Shown here piece after piece: positions 1 to 7,916 of a DNA stretch of 64,000 nt. Made by a program: the position numbers and the translations under genes. The number at the start of each line of letters is the position of its first letter. Within the stretch, counting starts at the first letter, position 1. The notes below the pieces were generated by a model. It was not told the origin of the DNA. It made no database searches and saw only the letters and a list, made by a program, of their open reading frames with translations. This stretch comes from Amycolatopsis antarctica. Its GTDB lineage: Bacteria > Actinomycetota > Actinomycetes > Mycobacteriales > Pseudonocardiaceae. The DNA lies in assembly GCF_002262875.1 (NCBI RefSeq), contig NZ_NKYE01000005.1:124001-188000 (forward strand), read 5' to 3'.

Positions 1-151
1 CGGACATGCCACCACCACAACAGCGTGCGCCCACGCGGGGCAAGGCAGTTCGCGGACGGCTGACGCCGAACATGCGATCTGCCTGCGCACCCGCATGGCC
101 GTGCGTTACCGTGCGTATCGATCGTACGAAGCGCCTGCAGGGGGTCCGCGA

Positions 152-931
152 ATGCCGCATTCGTTCTCGCTGTCGCTGGCCGCGGTGGACATGCTGCTGG
201 AGCACGACAAGCTGGGACGCGCACCGTTTCCGTTCCAGGTTCCGCACATCGGCACCACCCACACCCAGCGCGCCCAGGTCCGGGAGGCCGTGTTCCGCGA
301 CCTCGAGTCCCGCGGGCTGATGCGCGCCGGACGACTCGACGCCGACGTGGGGCTGGCCCTGCGCACCTTCGTCTCCTCGCCCGTCGCCATCACTGCCGCG
401 GCCCAGCTCGACGACGGCAAACGGCTGTTCGCCCGAGTAGTGTCCGACGGCCAGTTCGCGGCGGTGGTCAAACAGGACGAGAACCTGCTCGTCTTCGCCG
501 AGGCCAGGCCCACCGGGCTGGTCCCGGCGATCGTCGACCTGCTGCCGCTGACGCCCGCCGCGGCAGGGCAGTCGGTGACGATCGCGAAGTCCGCCCCGGT
601 CAAGTCGCGGGGCAGGCACGCCGCGGACGGAGGCTACGACCCGTTCGCCGGGGTCGCGCCACCGCGCAGCCAGTCGTCCAGCCAGGTCCGCTACGTCGAG
701 CGCATCTTCGAGAAGCCCAAGCTGCGGATCGGCCAGTTCACGGCGTTCGTCCGCGGCCAGAACGGCAAGGCGTCCGACCTCAGCCCGACGGCCTGGTTCG
801 ACACCGACGACGGCCGGTACTTCATGACCGTCCGCGACTCCGACGACGGGCAGACCTGGATCACCTACGCCCCCGCCGACAACGCGCGAATCGCCCAGCA
901 CCTGCATTCGCAGTTGGAGGGCTACCTGTAG
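152..931 (+). CDS. EspG-family ESX secretion-associated protein
   Basis: Likely 259-residue cytoplasmic chaperone of the EspG family, which in mycobacteria binds PE/PPE-type substrates before type VII (ESX) export. The N-terminus (PHSFSLSLAAVDMLLE) and the C-terminal stretch with FFDTDDGRYF-like and TYAPADNARI-type segments fit the family. The reading frame is open upstream to a GTG at 95, but I chose the ATG at 152 because AGGGGG lies 7 bases before it and the homologous core starts there. It opens a cluster with a small helical protein, a DUF3558 lipoprotein and a PPE-like protein, its probable client. No ESX core genes (eccC, mycP) are in the window. Family call is fairly sure; the client is inference. 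Confidence 0.75.
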   Translation: MPHSFSLSLAAVDMLLEHDKLGRAPFPFQVPHIGTTHTQRAQVREAVFRDLESRGLMRAGRLDADVGLALRTFVSSPVAITAAAQLDDGKRLFARVVSDGQFAAVVKQDENLLVFAEARPTGLVPAIVDLLPLTPAAAGQSVTIAKSAPVKSRGRHAADGGYDPFAGVAPPRSQSSSQVRYVERIFEKPKLRIGQFTAFVRGQNGKASDLSPTAWFDTDDGRYFMTVRDSDDGQTWITYAPADNARIAQHLHSQLEGYL

Positions 932-1081
932 GCCCGGCCTGCCTTCGGGAACCGGCGGGCCGGTCACCGCGTCACACACCAGGTCGTCCGTGCGTCACGG
1001 CTGTACGGGAAGTGGCCCTCGCGCGTGGTGGCCACTAGTAGACTGCGCGCCGACGAAACACAGCGAGGATGTGGGGCAACG

Positions 1082-1588
1082 ATGACGGGTTTCGTGCCGA
1101 ACCCCGGCCAGCCGGACGTCAGGACCACCGGTTTCGTGCCGAGCGGACCGCCTGCGCCCGGTATCGGCGGCGCCGTCGGATCGTTCTTCGGCAGCTCGAT
1201 GAGTAAGCAGGCCATCGATCGCACCAAGGGCGAAGCGCAGAAACTGACCGACGCGGCCAACTCCGGCGGCTTCTCCATCAGCCCCGAAGGCGCCGACGCC
1301 TACATAGCGGCATTCGACCGTTTCGATGAAGCGATCGCCAGTATCCAGACCAGCCTTATGGGAGCGAAGCAAATCCCGCGACTGGGTGATTCCCCGTACG
1401 CCCAAGCTGTATCCCGGCACACGCAAATGACCGCGAGTGGCGACGAGAAGTCCTACGAAACCGCGTTGCTGTCGCTTCAAGAGATTGTCGGTCAGGCTCG
1501 CGAGGCCTTCATCAAGGCTAAAGAGAAATACGCTGAGATGGATGCCGACGCGGAGCAGACTTTCAAGCCGTTGAACAGCGAGGCTTGA
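1082..1588 (+). CDS. Small helical ESX-cluster protein, function unknown
   Basis: A 168-residue protein with a Pro/Gly-rich first 45 residues followed by an alpha-helical region rich in Ala, Glu and Lys (segments around FDRFDEAIASIQ and SLQEIVGQAREAFIKAKEKY). The size, helical hairpin look and position between an EspG-like gene and a PPE-like gene suggest a WXG100/PE-like partner, but I see no clear WXG motif, so this is inference. The start at 1082 is preceded by GGGG at 1073-1076; the frame extends to a GTG at 1025 with no ribosome site. A short repeat, TGFVP, occurs twice in the first 20 residues. Confidence 0.65.
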   Translation: MTGFVPNPGQPDVRTTGFVPSGPPAPGIGGAVGSFFGSSMSKQAIDRTKGEAQKLTDAANSGGFSISPEGADAYIAAFDRFDEAIASIQTSLMGAKQIPRLGDSPYAQAVSRHTQMTASGDEKSYETALLSLQEIVGQAREAFIKAKEKYAEMDADAEQTFKPLNSEA

Positions 1589-2053
1589 GCGATGCCAATC
1601 GTCTCCTGGCATGCGGAACTGCCGACGGCTGTCGCGGTCGTGATGTCGGGCTCGGTCAGTCGCTTTGAGGAAGACCCTCTGCTGATCGTTTCTGGCGGTT
1701 GGCCGAACGAGTCGGAAGGGCAAGCGCCGCAGAACGCCAAGTCCGCCAGCTCGCTTGCCTACATGTACTCCGGAGATGAGGTTGCTGAGAAGTGTCAGCT
1801 TCCCGAGAGAGCGTCGGCAACAGTTCGGCCGCGCAACTTGCGGGCAATGATGGCGGCGTCTGCCTGCTCACTTTGGATGGCGGCCAAAGGTGAGATGACG
1901 TCACAACCGACGGTGTCATACAAGGTGCCAAAGGTCGTGACTATGCCATCAAGCTGGCCGACATCATCGAGACTGGGCCTCGCGAAGGTGTCGCCTAGGC
2001 ATGCGCATTGCGTTATGGAGTTCGACGAGAAGGGCAAGGCTGATCGACGATGA
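1589..2053 (+). pseudogene. Degraded gene between ESX-cluster genes
   Basis: No convincing intact protein is encoded here on either strand, although the spacing of the operon leaves room for one. One frame is open from 1592 to a TGA at 2051-2053 that overlaps the ATG of the next gene (ATGA), as a translationally coupled upstream gene would, yet its middle has poor actinobacterial codon use. A coding-like segment lies in another frame at about 1890-1995 (reading DDVTTDGVIQGAKGRDYAIK, then LADIIETGPREGVA) and is closed by TAG. The simplest reading is a gene broken by one or more frameshifts near 1680-1700, 1880 and 1996. A sequencing error or a genuinely divergent 153-residue protein are alternatives. 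Confidence 0.4.
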
Positions 2054-2643
2054 AGACACGCATTCGCGGCGGCTTGTGCTCGGTCGCCGTGCTGTCCGCT
2101 GCCCTCGCGGCTGGCTGCTCAGAAGCGGGCAGCGCACAGCCCGCGCCGCAGAGCGGTGGAGCACCGCAGCCGTCGGCGAGTTCCATGCCAGGCAGTTCGA
2201 CCGTGCCCGGCCCTGGTGACAACACTGAGCTTGCGGCGCTCAAGGCGTGCGACTTGGGTAGTGAGCAGGAGTTCGCCGAGTTCCGGGTCACCAGACCGGG
2301 CGAGGACAAGGGCGCGCGGTTCGGGGCCACTAGCTCCTGTGTCTGGATCGGGCGGAGCGTCGGGGAGCGCGCTACTGCGCTCGGCATCTCAATCCGGCCA
2401 TCCCAGGGCCTGGCAGAAGTGAACGTGACCGCCGGCCAGGTGTCGGACGGCAAAGTCGGCGAGCGCACCGCCAAGCAGTTGGCTGGCGGTACCGGTGGTT
2501 CCTGCGAGCTGTTCGTCGAGATGGGTCCCACTGCTCGCGTCGACCTCTCGGCCAGTGGGGCGATCGAGGTGCCTGAAGCCTGCGACCTCGTCGGCAAACT
2601 GGCCGAGATCGTCGAGCCGAAGCTGCCCAAGGAAGGGGAGTAG
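2050..2643 (+). CDS. DUF3558-family lipoprotein
   Basis: A 197-residue secreted lipoprotein. It has a basic N-terminus, a hydrophobic stretch and a lipobox LAAGC with the acylated Cys near residue 23, followed by a Ser/Pro/Gly-rich linker and a globular domain with Cys residues (KACDLGSEQEF, SSCVWIGRS, GSCELFVEM, EACDLVGKL) typical of DUF3558. Members of this family are common in Pseudonocardiaceae beside ESX/PPE-like genes; their role is not established. The ATG overlaps the stop of the preceding degraded frame by ATGA, and the next gene starts 2 bases after this stop, so it sits inside an operon. Confidence 0.85.
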   Translation: MKTRIRGGLCSVAVLSAALAAGCSEAGSAQPAPQSGGAPQPSASSMPGSSTVPGPGDNTELAALKACDLGSEQEFAEFRVTRPGEDKGARFGATSSCVWIGRSVGERATALGISIRPSQGLAEVNVTAGQVSDGKVGERTAKQLAGGTGGSCELFVEMGPTARVDLSASGAIEVPEACDLVGKLAEIVEPKLPKEGE

Positions 2644-2645
2644 TC

Positions 2646-4148
2646 ATGTCCGCACCTCAGGGACCGGGATCGACCCCGGCTGGCGCTCCGCCCGCGTCGG
2701 AAACCGATCCGTACGGCGGCGACAGCGGACCGTACACCTCGCGTGACCAGGCGCTGCAGCAGGAGATGATCGACGCCGGGTACGACCCCAACGACCCGGG
2801 CTTCTTCCAGATGTTCGACAACCTGCGGGCCCAGGCCGTGGGAACGACGAACGCCGAGAAGGCCGCGCAGGCCGAGTCGCAGCAGCTCGCGGAGAACGCG
2901 AACTACCGTGACGGCCTGGACGCGTCCGACTCCGACTACCTGGGCTTCGAGCACCAGCAGATGAAGGACATGGTGCAGACGATCGAGCCCGGCCAGGTCT
3001 CCGACGTCTCCAGCGCCTGGACCGAGCTGGCCAACGCCATGGCCACCTTCGGCGACGAGCTGAACAACGCGGCCAACACCTCGAACGCCACCTGGAAGGG
3101 TTCCGCGGCGGAGTCGGCGTTCGGTTTCGTCTCCGGCCTCGGCAGCTGGAGCGACGAGACGGGCCAGGCCGCGCAGCTCGCCGCCGACCGCGTCTACTCG
3201 CAGAGCCAGTCCGGTGAGACGGCGCGTAACGCGATGCCGGAGCCGGTGCCGTTCAGCTGGGACAGCGAGATGGCGAAGTGGGGTGCAGCCGACGGCCTCG
3301 GCGGCCTGGTCACCGCCATCGGCGACAGCTACAAGACGTACGAGGCCAGCAACGAGGCGCACGACGAGGCCGCCAGGGTGATGAGCACCTACGACGGCGA
3401 CCTGTACGGCGCCGCCTCGCAGACGCCCGCCTTCGCGCAGCCGCCCGAGTTCGGCCAGACCGGCGGCAACTACAGCCACAGCGTCACCCCGGTGGACGCG
3501 GGCGCGGGCACCGGAACCGCCCCTGGCAACACCGGGGCCTCCGGATACGAGGGCGGAAACCCGGGCCCCGGACCCGTCGGCGGCAACCCCGGCAATCCCG
3601 GTAACCCTGGCAACCCCGGCAATCCGGCGCCCATCCCGGCGCCGTTGCCGAAGGGACCGGGCACCGGCAGTGGTTCGATGCCCCCCGGCGGCACGCGGCC
3701 TTCCGGTAACCGGCCGCCGGCGTTCGCGCCGCCGCGCTCCGGCGGCAACAACTCCTCGTCCCCGATGGGCGGCATGGGTGCGATGCCGGTCGGTGCCGCC
3801 ATGGGTGGCGCGGGCGGCGGCGCCGACCACAACGCCAGGTCCGGCCGCGGCGGCGGTTTCGGTCCCGGTGGCAGCTCCGGCGCCAACGCGGGTGCCGGCC
3901 CCGGATCGGGTGCGGCCAAGCCGGGTGGAGTCGGGGCGGCCGAGGCCGCGGCGGGCCGCGGTGGCGCCGGTGCGGCCGGTGCCGGACGTGGCGGCATGGG
4001 CCCCGCGGGCATGGCCGGTGCCGGCGGCCGCGGCAACAAGGGTGAGGAGGACGCCGAGCACACCCGCCCCGCGTACCTCGTGGAGGGCGACCCGGACGAG
4101 GTGTTCGGCACCAACCAGCGCACCGCCCCGCCGGTCATCGGCGAGTAG
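2646..4148 (+). CDS. PPE/WXG100-like secreted protein with Gly/Pro-rich tail
   Basis: A 500-residue protein, probable ESX substrate. Residues about 25-260 are helical, with a WKGSAAESAFGF segment near residue 155 that corresponds to the WXG turn of WXG100/PPE domains. From about 275 to 465 it is a low-complexity Gly/Pro/Ala region including tandem GNP repeats (GNPGNPGNPGN). It ends in a conserved-looking tail, PAYLVEGDPDEVFG then APPVIGE, seen in PPE-like proteins of this group. No signal peptide, as expected for type VII export. It follows the DUF3558 gene by 2 bases and is the last gene before a strong terminator. Client of the EspG-like protein at the cluster start is inference. Confidence 0.75.
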   Translation: MSAPQGPGSTPAGAPPASETDPYGGDSGPYTSRDQALQQEMIDAGYDPNDPGFFQMFDNLRAQAVGTTNAEKAAQAESQQLAENANYRDGLDASDSDYLGFEHQQMKDMVQTIEPGQVSDVSSAWTELANAMATFGDELNNAANTSNATWKGSAAESAFGFVSGLGSWSDETGQAAQLAADRVYSQSQSGETARNAMPEPVPFSWDSEMAKWGAADGLGGLVTAIGDSYKTYEASNEAHDEAARVMSTYDGDLYGAASQTPAFAQPPEFGQTGGNYSHSVTPVDAGAGTGTAPGNTGASGYEGGNPGPGPVGGNPGNPGNPGNPGNPAPIPAPLPKGPGTGSGSMPPGGTRPSGNRPPAFAPPRSGGNNSSSPMGGMGAMPVGAAMGGAGGGADHNARSGRGGGFGPGGSSGANAGAGPGSGAAKPGGVGAAEAAAGRGGAGAAGAGRGGMGPAGMAGAGGRGNKGEEDAEHTRPAYLVEGDPDEVFGTNQRTAPPVIGE

Positions 4149-4158
4149 ACACGACGAC

Positions 4159-4198
4159 GAATCGGCCGCCACCCCCGCAAGGGAGTGGCGGCCGATTC
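4159..4198. terminator. Bidirectional terminator hairpin
   Basis: A perfect 14-bp stem (4159-4172 with 4185-4198) closed by a 12-base loop lies just after the PPE-like stop and just before the end of the converging glfT1 gene, so it can serve both strands. No T-run follows on the + strand. Confidence 0.8.
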
Positions 4199-4211
4199 GC
4201 GTATGTGCCGG

Positions 4212-5129
4212 TCAGTAGCGGAAGAACTGCTCGCGGCGTCCCTGCCGGACGAGCTTGAGCCACTGCGCGAACGCCTTCGGATCGCGCTTCACGCCGACGA
4301 AGTAGAGGCCGAAGCGGAAGATCTCCAGTGCGCCGATCTTGCGCATCCCCGGCTGGGAAAGCAGGTAACCGCGGTTGCGGTAGGTGTAGTAGCGCTTGAC
4401 CTCGTTGTCCGGGTCCTGCGCGTGGAAACGTCCGCCGAGCATTGGCTTGAACTCGTCGGAACCGTTGGGGTGCAAGTAGGTCGCCTGCAACGAGGTGCCG
4501 AAGGGCAGCCCGGAACGGACCAGTCTGCGGTGCAGTTCGACCTCGTCGCCGCGGAAGAACAGCCGCAGATCCGGCACGCCCACGACGTCCAAAGTGGACG
4601 CACGGAACAGCGCGCCGTTCATCAGCGAGGCGATGCCGGGCAGGAAGTCCTCACCCAGTTCGTCGGCCGAACGCTTCCAGGTGAGCCCGCGCCGCAATGG
4701 GAACGCGAGCTTCTCGGGGGCGTCGATGTTCGCGACGACGGGGGAGACCTCCGCCAGGTCGCGGTCCTTCGCCACCCCGAGCAGCGTCTCCAGCACGGTC
4801 TCGTCGGCGGGCCTGCCGTCGTCGTCGGCGAGCCAGATCCAGCCCGCACCGAGTGACAGGGCGTGCAGCATCCCGAGAGCGAATCCGCCCGCCCCACCGA
4901 GATTCCGGTGCGAGGGCAGGTAGGTGACGGGCAGGCCGCAGTTCTCGACGATCTCGCGGGCGGGCTGGTCGGGGCCGTTGTCGACGACGACCAGGTGGTC
5001 CACCGGGTGCGTCTGCGCCGAGATGATCTTGAGCGAGTCGGCGAGCAGGTCCCGCCGGTGCCTGGTGACGACGACCGCCACCACGGCGTCCTCGCCGAAG
5101 GGGGCGCCGATCGCGTCCGCGCTGCTCAT
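4212..5129 (-). CDS. glfT1: Galactofuranosyltransferase GlfT1-like glycosyltransferase
   Basis: GT2-family glycosyltransferase of 305 residues. In mycobacteria GlfT1 adds the first galactofuranose residues to the rhamnosyl-GlcNAc-PP-decaprenol acceptor during galactan synthesis on the inner membrane face. Visible features are the N-terminal nucleotide-binding strand (AVVVTRHRRDLL), LVVVDNGP, the NLGGAGGFA segment and the metal/UDP-binding WLADDDGRP. The ATG at 5129 follows the stop of the ABC ATPase gene by only 4 bases; an upstream in-frame start at 5213 would overlap it by 80 bases. The glfT1-wzt-wzm order matches Rv3782, Rv3781 and Rv3783, which makes the assignment firm. Confidence 0.88.
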   Translation of the reverse strand: MSSADAIGAPFGEDAVVAVVVTRHRRDLLADSLKIISAQTHPVDHLVVVDNGPDQPAREIVENCGLPVTYLPSHRNLGGAGGFALGMLHALSLGAGWIWLADDDGRPADETVLETLLGVAKDRDLAEVSPVVANIDAPEKLAFPLRRGLTWKRSADELGEDFLPGIASLMNGALFRASTLDVVGVPDLRLFFRGDEVELHRRLVRSGLPFGTSLQATYLHPNGSDEFKPMLGGRFHAQDPDNEVKRYYTYRNRGYLLSQPGMRKIGALEIFRFGLYFVGVKRDPKAFAQWLKLVRQGRREQFFRY

Positions 5130-5133
5130 CGTG

Positions 5134-5946
5134 TCACTCGCCCTTGATCGCGACGTCGCGCTCGATGCCCATGCGCTCCGCGGATTCGGCGCTGATGTTC
5201 TCGAACGGATCACGGCCCTTGTACGCCGTCAGGACCTCGCGCAGTGTGCCTTGCATCTTCATGGTGCCCTCGTCCATCCAGATGGCCGACGTGCAGAGCT
5301 CCAAGAGTAGGTCGTCCTGGTGCGAAGCGAAGACCAACAGGCCGGAACGCTTCACCAGATCCACCAGACGGTTGCGCGCCTTGTTCAGGAACGCCGCGTC
5401 CACGGCCCCGATGCCCTCGTCCAGGATCAGGATCTCCGGGTCGATGGTGGTGACCACGCCCAGCGCCAGCCGCACCCGCATACCGGTGGAGTAGGTGCGC
5501 AGCGGCATCTGCAGGTAGTCGCCGAGTTCGGTGAACTCGGCGATGTCGTCGACGCGCTTCTCCATCTCCTTGCGCGTCATGCCGAGGAACAGCCCGCGGA
5601 TCATGATGTTCTCGTAGCCGGAGATCTCCGGGTCCATGCCGACGCCGAGGTCGAAGACCGGCGCGATCTTGCCGGTGATCTTCGCCGACCCGCGAGTGGG
5701 CTCGTAGATGCCGGACATCAGCCGCAGCAGGGTGGACTTGCCCGCGCCGTTGTGGCCGACGAGCCCGATCCGGTCGCCTTCCTTCACCGACAGCGAGATG
5801 TCGTGCAGGGCCTCGATGACCGGGACCTTCGAGTCGGTGCCGATCTTGCCGCCGACCTTGCCGAGGACCCGGTTCTTCATCGAACGGGTCTTCGCGTCGA
5901 AGATCGGGAAATCGACGTAGGCCTGGTGAACCTCAATGCTGACCAT
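5134..5946 (-). CDS. wzt: ABC transporter ATPase of galactan/polysaccharide export (Wzt/RfbE-like)
   Basis: A 270-residue ATPase. Walker A GHNGAGKS, the signature segment YSTGMRVRLALG and Walker B ILILDEG are all present. Wzt-type ATPases power export of lipid-linked polysaccharide; the Rv3781 homologue is thought to flip lipid-linked galactan across the membrane. It lacks the C-terminal carbohydrate-binding domain of long Wzt proteins, as in the mycobacterial form. It begins 3 bases after the permease stop and glfT1 follows 4 bases after its stop, so the three genes form one operon on the minus strand. Confidence 0.88.
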   Translation of the reverse strand: MVSIEVHQAYVDFPIFDAKTRSMKNRVLGKVGGKIGTDSKVPVIEALHDISLSVKEGDRIGLVGHNGAGKSTLLRLMSGIYEPTRGSAKITGKIAPVFDLGVGMDPEISGYENIMIRGLFLGMTRKEMEKRVDDIAEFTELGDYLQMPLRTYSTGMRVRLALGVVTTIDPEILILDEGIGAVDAAFLNKARNRLVDLVKRSGLLVFASHQDDLLLELCTSAIWMDEGTMKMQGTLREVLTAYKGRDPFENISAESAERMGIERDVAIKGE

Positions 5947-5949
5947 CTG

Positions 5950-6933
5950 TCACACCCAATACGAGACGCGCGAGCGGTAGTTCTTCAGGGCAATGAGTGC
6001 CAGGCCCCAGCCGATCGCGGAGAGCCCGAGGACGACGAGCCAGCTCCACCAGTCGACGTGCTGACCGAGCAGCGGCGCCCGCACCACCTGCACGTAGTGG
6101 TAGAGCGGGTTGAACTGCACAGCCGCCTGGCTGATCGCGGCACCGCGCTGACCGAGCAGGTCGGGAGTCCAGATGATCGGAGTCACGTAGAAGACGAGCT
6201 GCACCAGGCTCTGGATCACCTGGGGAATGTCGCGGAACCGGGCCGAGATGACGCCGAACAGCAGCGCAACCCACACACCGGTGACGACGAGCATGACGAA
6301 GCCGGGGATGGCGAGCAGCATGTCGAACGAGATCCCCGGGTGCAGCGTTCCGGGGGTGTCGCCGGTGGCCGGGTCGGTCTTGGCCATCTTGTACTCGCTG
6401 CCGAGCGTGCCGAGGAAGATGACCAGGATGATCGCGTAGATGATCATGTTGTGCGCGAGCAGCAGGATCTGCCGCCACACCGTGCGCAACGCGTAAACCG
6501 TCAGCGGCGCGGGCAGGTGCTTCATCACGCCTTCGTTCGAGATGAACGTTTCGGCGCCCTCGGTGACGCAGCCCAGGATGAACTGCCAGATGATGAACCC
6601 GGCGGTGATGTACGGCAGGAAGGTCTGCACCTTCATCTCGAACAGCGCCGAGTAGAGGAAGCCGAGGCCCAGCGCCATTGTGCCGGTGGCGATACTGATC
6701 CAGAACGGACCGATCACCGAGCGGCGGTAGCGCTGCTTGATGTCCTGCCAGCCGAGGTGTCCCCACAGCTCCCGGCTGCGGAACCCCTGCCTGATGTCGC
6801 CGAACGCGCGGTTCCAGGTACGGCTGTCGGACACCGGCGGTGTCGTTGCCGCGGTGGCTGCGGTGGCCTCGTTGATCGTGCTGGTCGATTGCACGTTCGT
6901 GAGGGTACTCAGCAGGGTCACGGGCCCCGGCAC
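5950..6933 (-). CDS. wzm: ABC transporter permease of galactan/polysaccharide export (Wzm/RfbD-like)
   Basis: A 327-residue ABC-2 type permease with about six membrane segments (for example FWISIATGTMALGLGFLYSA and IPGFVMLVVTGVWVALLFGV) and the WQDIKQRYRRSVIGPFW segment characteristic of Wzm/RfbD proteins. It pairs with the adjacent Wzt ATPase and corresponds to Rv3783. The first about 45 residues are Thr/Ala-rich and poorly conserved in appearance. The listed GTG start at 6933 has no clear ribosome site and lies 7 bases after the methyltransferase stop; in-frame GTGs at 6921 and about 6894 are alternatives. Confidence 0.85.
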   Translation of the reverse strand: MPGPVTLLSTLTNVQSTSTINEATAATAATTPPVSDSRTWNRAFGDIRQGFRSRELWGHLGWQDIKQRYRRSVIGPFWISIATGTMALGLGFLYSALFEMKVQTFLPYITAGFIIWQFILGCVTEGAETFISNEGVMKHLPAPLTVYALRTVWRQILLLAHNMIIYAIILVIFLGTLGSEYKMAKTDPATGDTPGTLHPGISFDMLLAIPGFVMLVVTGVWVALLFGVISARFRDIPQVIQSLVQLVFYVTPIIWTPDLLGQRGAAISQAAVQFNPLYHYVQVVRAPLLGQHVDWWSWLVVLGLSAIGWGLALIALKNYRSRVSYWV

Positions 6934-6940
6934 CCGGTCG

Positions 6941-7804
6941 TTACTCGGCGGTTATGCGCACTACTACCTGTTCGTCGGAATAGGTGTAGGCCTCGTAACC
7001 GAATCGGGTGCCGGTCCGGGCGACATACTCCTGCCACGCGCGGTACTCGTGATCACGCCATCCGGGGAAGTTGAAGAACTCGTCGAACACGACGACGCTG
7101 CCCGGACGCAGGCGCGGTCCGACCAGGTCGAGCACGGTACGGGCGGAGCTGTAGAGGTCGCCGTCGACGTGCAGGAAGTCCACCGGTGCCTGGTGCGCGT
7201 CGAGGAAGCCGGGCAGGGTCTCGGCGAACCAGCCGACGACGAGTTCGGCGCCGTCCACGCTGGGCAGGCCGTCGACGTCGAAGGTGCCCGCCGGGAAGTC
7301 GAGCCGCCAGTCCTCCGGCAGACCCTGGAACGAGTCGAAGCCGTACACCGCTCCGGTGCGTTCCCCGGCGATGACGCGCAGGGTCTCGCCCCGGTATACG
7401 CCGAATTCCAGCGCCATCCCGCCCTGCGGCGCGAGTGACAGTGCGTACCTGAGCGTCTCGTGTGGGTGAGCGAAGCGCCGGGCGCCCGGCATCTGCTCGG
7501 CGACGAACCGCCCGGTGTCGCGAGTCGTGTCCACATCGCTCGCGTAGACGATGTCGCGGCGGGTTCGCACCTCGAACTCGACCAGCCGGTCCAGTAGTTC
7601 CCGCTGCTGCCCGGACAGCAGCTCGCGCAACTCCGGAAGGTCCTTGGCGCGCAGCTCGGCGACCTCGCGTTCGAGTCGCTCCAGGCGTTCGGCGTGCTCG
7701 TCGTGCAGTGGTTCCACGACCTCGCCCACGGCGCGCTGGGTCTTGTCCCGCACCGCCCGCCGGACCGGCTCGATCCGCAGCAGATCACGCAATCTGGCGA
7801 TCAT
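6941..7804 (-). CDS. TylF/MycF-type class I SAM-dependent methyltransferase
   Basis: A 287-residue protein. The N-terminal third is a charged helical/coiled-coil region (HDEHAERLERLEREVAELRA). The catalytic domain has a TylF-family pattern: GGMALEFGVYRGETLRV for SAM binding, VYGFDSFQGLPEDW, and DFLHVDGDLYSSARTVLD plus VVFDEFFNF, which hold the metal-binding Asp residues. Such enzymes O-methylate sugars. I chose the ATG at 7804 because GAAAGGA precedes it at good distance; the frame extends to 7837. It lies 7 bases before the wzm gene, so it may methylate an exported glycan; that role is inference. Confidence 0.75.
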   Translation of the reverse strand: MIARLRDLLRIEPVRRAVRDKTQRAVGEVVEPLHDEHAERLERLEREVAELRAKDLPELRELLSGQQRELLDRLVEFEVRTRRDIVYASDVDTTRDTGRFVAEQMPGARRFAHPHETLRYALSLAPQGGMALEFGVYRGETLRVIAGERTGAVYGFDSFQGLPEDWRLDFPAGTFDVDGLPSVDGAELVVGWFAETLPGFLDAHQAPVDFLHVDGDLYSSARTVLDLVGPRLRPGSVVVFDEFFNFPGWRDHEYRAWQEYVARTGTRFGYEAYTYSDEQVVVRITAE

Positions 7805-7880
7805 GGCAGTCCTTTCCCGCACCTGGAGACGCATCATAGATCGCCGGAGACTCCTCGCCCGGGTAAACCGGACACGGGGG

Positions 7881-7910
7881 TCGAGTCACTCGAACGGGCC
7901 CCCCTAGCAT
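7881..7910 (+). promoter_or_regulatory. Palindrome and putative leaderless promoter
   Basis: A perfect 13-bp palindrome TCGAGTCACTCGA (7881-7893) lies where the -35 region would be for a -10-like TAGCAT at 7905-7910, only 6 bases before the ATG of the pyruvyltransferase-like gene. This suggests a leaderless transcript controlled by a dimeric regulator. It sits between divergent genes and could also affect the methyltransferase-wzm-wzt-glfT1 operon. Confidence 0.4.
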
Positions 7911-7916
7911 TGCCCG

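Noticed and set aside
3588..3625. Short tandem GNP-coding repeats as a possible CRISPR or satellite
   Set aside because: They are 9-bp in-frame repeats in the low-complexity tail of the PPE-like protein. I found no CRISPR array or insertion sequence in the window.
2013..4172. A 719-residue minus-strand open frame across the ESX cluster
   Set aside because: Low-complexity Ala/Gly/Arg shadow of the Gly/Pro-rich PPE-like gene and the lipoprotein; the plus strand has the operon structure and family matches.
5320..7074. A 584-residue plus-strand frame opposite wzt and wzm
   Set aside because: Mirror of two well-supported ABC transporter genes; His/Asp-rich sequence typical of antisense shadows in high-GC DNA.
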